From assembly GCA_937927625.1 (NCBI GenBank), contig CALBSD010000046.1, forward strand, positions 1 to 11,796: DNA of 11,796 nt, written 5' to 3'. Each line of letters opens with the position of its first letter. The stretch's first letter is position 1. Shown here piece by piece: positions 10,036-11,796 of this stretch. Position numbers and translations under genes: made by a program. The stretch is from an uncultured Actinomycetes bacterium. Its GTDB lineage: Bacteria; Actinomycetota; Acidimicrobiia; Acidimicrobiales; Ilumatobacteraceae. The notes beneath the pieces are model-generated. The model was given only the letters and a program-made list of their open reading frames with translations. It made no database searches and was not told the origin of the DNA.

Positions 10036-11796
10036 TTACGCCTCAGAGCGCCACAAGTTGGCACTCTCTGACACAGGAAGAATCAGAAGGTCTTCGATGG
10101 ATACTTCACCCAGGCGTTCTTCACGGAATGAACCTTCGGTTTCTGTGACCCAGTCAACGAGGCGGTCGTAACGGCGGTCATACCCCTGCAGCACCTGACG
10201 TGCCGCAGCTGGTGAAAGTTGTTGACGGAATGCAATGTGCAACAACATGATGCCAACAGTGATGGAGCCATGTACTTCAGGAACCAAGATCACTGTGCGT
10301 GCATCTTTACGACCTCGCGCAACTAGTAGTTCCTGTTCTGCGGCAACGCGACGCTTTGTACCCAGCAGACTTGGATTCATTTCCACACGTGAAGACAATT
10401 CACGGGCGAGCCCACCTCGGTCGACAATAGAAATTGTGGACGCAGTGGATTGCGGGTCACCATTTACGGCGTAGCGCGTGTAGCCAAGAACCGATTCAAC
10501 TGCAATATCAAGTGCTGCAAGTACCTTCAAGATCTCATACGGCAAGTTCTCGCGCGCTGCACCAGATTCAAGCACTGCACGTACAAGCGCACGATCCAAT
10601 AGGCCTTCTTCGCTTCGCGAGATTCCGACTGTCACCGTCTTTGCCTGATGCTTAATTGCATCAATAGGACGTGTGAGTTCGTCAATCGCCCGCGTGAGCG
10701 CATTGATGAGATCTTCCAAGAGTGATGCCGGCGAAGCAACTCTGCCAGTCTCACGTTGATATGCCTGCAACGGATGTGCACCAGTCACGATGCGCAAAAG
10801 TGAGACCACTCTCACGGCAGTTGATGCCTCGAGGGTGCCGTCATACTGTCCTGTATACAACGCTGCAAAAAACTTGTTCGCAGTCGCAACGATCTCACGT
10901 TCAACGCGCGACAAAGCTTGATCACCATCACCACCACGCTCCACTACATGGTCGATGACTTCGCGAAGTGCGCGTAGTGGACGAGCCAATTCATCAATTG
11001 CTAAGGCCGCTTCGTAACCGAAGAGATGACCCACCATGGAAGACAGAACAAATGCAATGGCAGGGTCTGACACAGGAACGGTAATGACGGCAGACGCTGC
11101 ATCAAAACGCGTTTCGCCTTCAGTTGCAACAACAATGGGCACTGCCTTGTGCGCCTTGAATATGGCTACTTCTTTGGCAACGTCGGTGGCAGTTCCTTCA
11201 GAGAGACCAGCAGCACAGACGAGAATCATTGGTTCACAAGAAAGGTCAATGTGTTTCTTGTCTTCGGTGACGTCGCAAGAAATCGACTTGTAACACAGCT
11301 CTGACAACTTGATGCGCACTTCGTTTGCAGCGACAGTGTTGGGGCCACTGCCAACGACAGCCCAATAGCGGCGAGCCGGTGCGTATTGACGAGCGACCAC
11401 ACCAATCTCTGAGCGCTTCGCCAGCACTGCTTCCATTGAGGCGGGCATGTGCACCAAAGAATCGAGAATGTGATGCATGCGATCCACATCAGCGAGACCA
11501 GTGGCCCGAGCAATGGCGCATGACAATACAGCGCCTGCAGCAACCTGTGCGTAGAACGCCTTGGTACTGGCGACACTCATCTCAACGTCACGACCATCAC
11601 TGGTGTAGTACACACCTTGGGCTTTACTTGCTAATTCACTGCCACGACGATTCACAATGGCCAACACTGCAGCACCACGTGATGCGACAAGGTCCACCGT
11701 GCGGTTTGTATCGGTGGTTGTTCCGCTTTGGCTGACTGCAATCACCAACATGTCTGACATGTCTTGATGCATTCCGAAGCCCGAAAGCTCTGTTGC
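10036..11796 (-). CDS. glmS: Glutamine-fructose-6-phosphate aminotransferase, SIS domains plus long C-terminal extension (5' end outside window)
   Basis: GlmS makes glucosamine-6-phosphate from fructose-6-phosphate and glutamine, the first step to UDP-GlcNAc. The glutaminase half lies beyond the right edge; the frame is open to the last base. The first SIS domain shows SQSGTTTDT and VASTKAF. The second SIS starts YWAVVGSGPNTVAANE. The catalytic isomerase pair known from E. coli (Glu488, His504, 16 residues apart) is kept: Glu in KLSELCY and His in DKKHIDL, also 16 apart, although the surrounding 'GELKHGPLALI' is replaced by 'EDKKHIDLSCEP'. Ordinary GlmS ends soon after the second SIS with a 'KSVTVE' tail; here about 310 more residues follow, mostly helical and then alpha/beta, with no motif I can name. 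I believe such long forms occur in Acidimicrobiia-like lineages. Ends 5 bases before acpS. Confidence 0.85.
   Translation of the reverse strand, partial: ATELSGFGMHQDMSDMLVIAVSQSGTTTDTNRTVDLVASRGAAVLAIVNRRGSELASKAQGVYYTSDGRDVEMSVASTKAFYAQVAAGAVLSCAIARATGLADVDRMHHILDSLVHMPASMEAVLAKRSEIGVVARQYAPARRYWAVVGSGPNTVAANEVRIKLSELCYKSISCDVTEDKKHIDLSCEPMILVCAAGLSEGTATDVAKEVAIFKAHKAVPIVVATEGETRFDAASAVITVPVSDPAIAFVLSSMVGHLFGYEAALAIDELARPLRALREVIDHVVERGGDGDQALSRVEREIVATANKFFAALYTGQYDGTLEASTAVRVVSLLRIVTGAHPLQAYQRETGRVASPASLLEDLINALTRAIDELTRPIDAIKHQAKTVTVGISRSEEGLLDRALVRAVLESGAARENLPYEILKVLAALDIAVESVLGYTRYAVNGDPQSTASTISIVDRGGLARELSSRVEMNPSLLGTKRRVAAEQELLVARGRKDARTVILVPEVHGSITVGIMLLHIAFRQQLSPAAARQVLQGYDRRYDRLVDWVTETEGSFREERLGEVSIEDLLILPVSESANLWRSEA

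Overview
The window looks like a chromosomal segment of a high-GC Gram-positive (actinobacterial) bacterium of moderate GC, most likely a freshwater or marine Acidimicrobiia-type lineage. This placement rests on three things: a bifunctional NAD(P)HX repair enzyme with the variant loop GKGHNGDDG, a GlmS with an unusually long C-terminal extension, and a secreted protein whose N-terminal domain resembles the 'LRILDTR...GYY' domain common in actinobacterial exoproteins. It comes from recognition, not from a search.

The two ends are housekeeping genes on the minus strand. The right end holds the 3' part of glmS (UDP-GlcNAc precursor synthesis), followed 5 bases later by acpS (holo-ACP synthase). 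The left end holds the 5' part of nnr (NAD(P)HX epimerase/dehydratase). From general knowledge, glmS-acpS-nnr is a common actinobacterial gene order. The roughly 9 kb between acpS and nnr therefore looks like an accessory island dropped into a conserved operon. The island appears more AT-rich than its flanks in the small samples I counted by hand.

The island has two parts. The large part is a minus-strand operon of four genes (8306 down to 1968): a secreted 753-residue collagen-like Gly-X-Y protein with a carbohydrate-binding-like module in its middle; a 320-residue protein resembling a degenerate glycosyltransferase; a membrane-anchored TPR protein; and a 795-residue NRPS-like protein with adenylation, carrier and thioesterase-like domains. 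Convergent to it, ending 10 bases away, is a family-2 glycosyltransferase with TPR repeats (833-1957). I read this as a cassette that makes, and probably decorates, a Thr-rich collagen-like surface fibre. The decoration role is inference.

The second part (8307-9586) carries three small genes: a basic 130-residue protein with an AT-hook-like motif, an unknown 94-residue protein with a structured leader, and an Xre-type HTH regulator on the minus strand. The intergenic regions share a repeated element, GTTGC-N6-GCAAC followed by GTACCTnAAAA, that looks like a promoter overlapped by a palindromic operator. A weaker copy lies upstream of the glycosyltransferase gene, so the plus-strand island genes may form one regulon. 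No RNA genes, insertion sequences, integrases or CRISPR arrays were seen.
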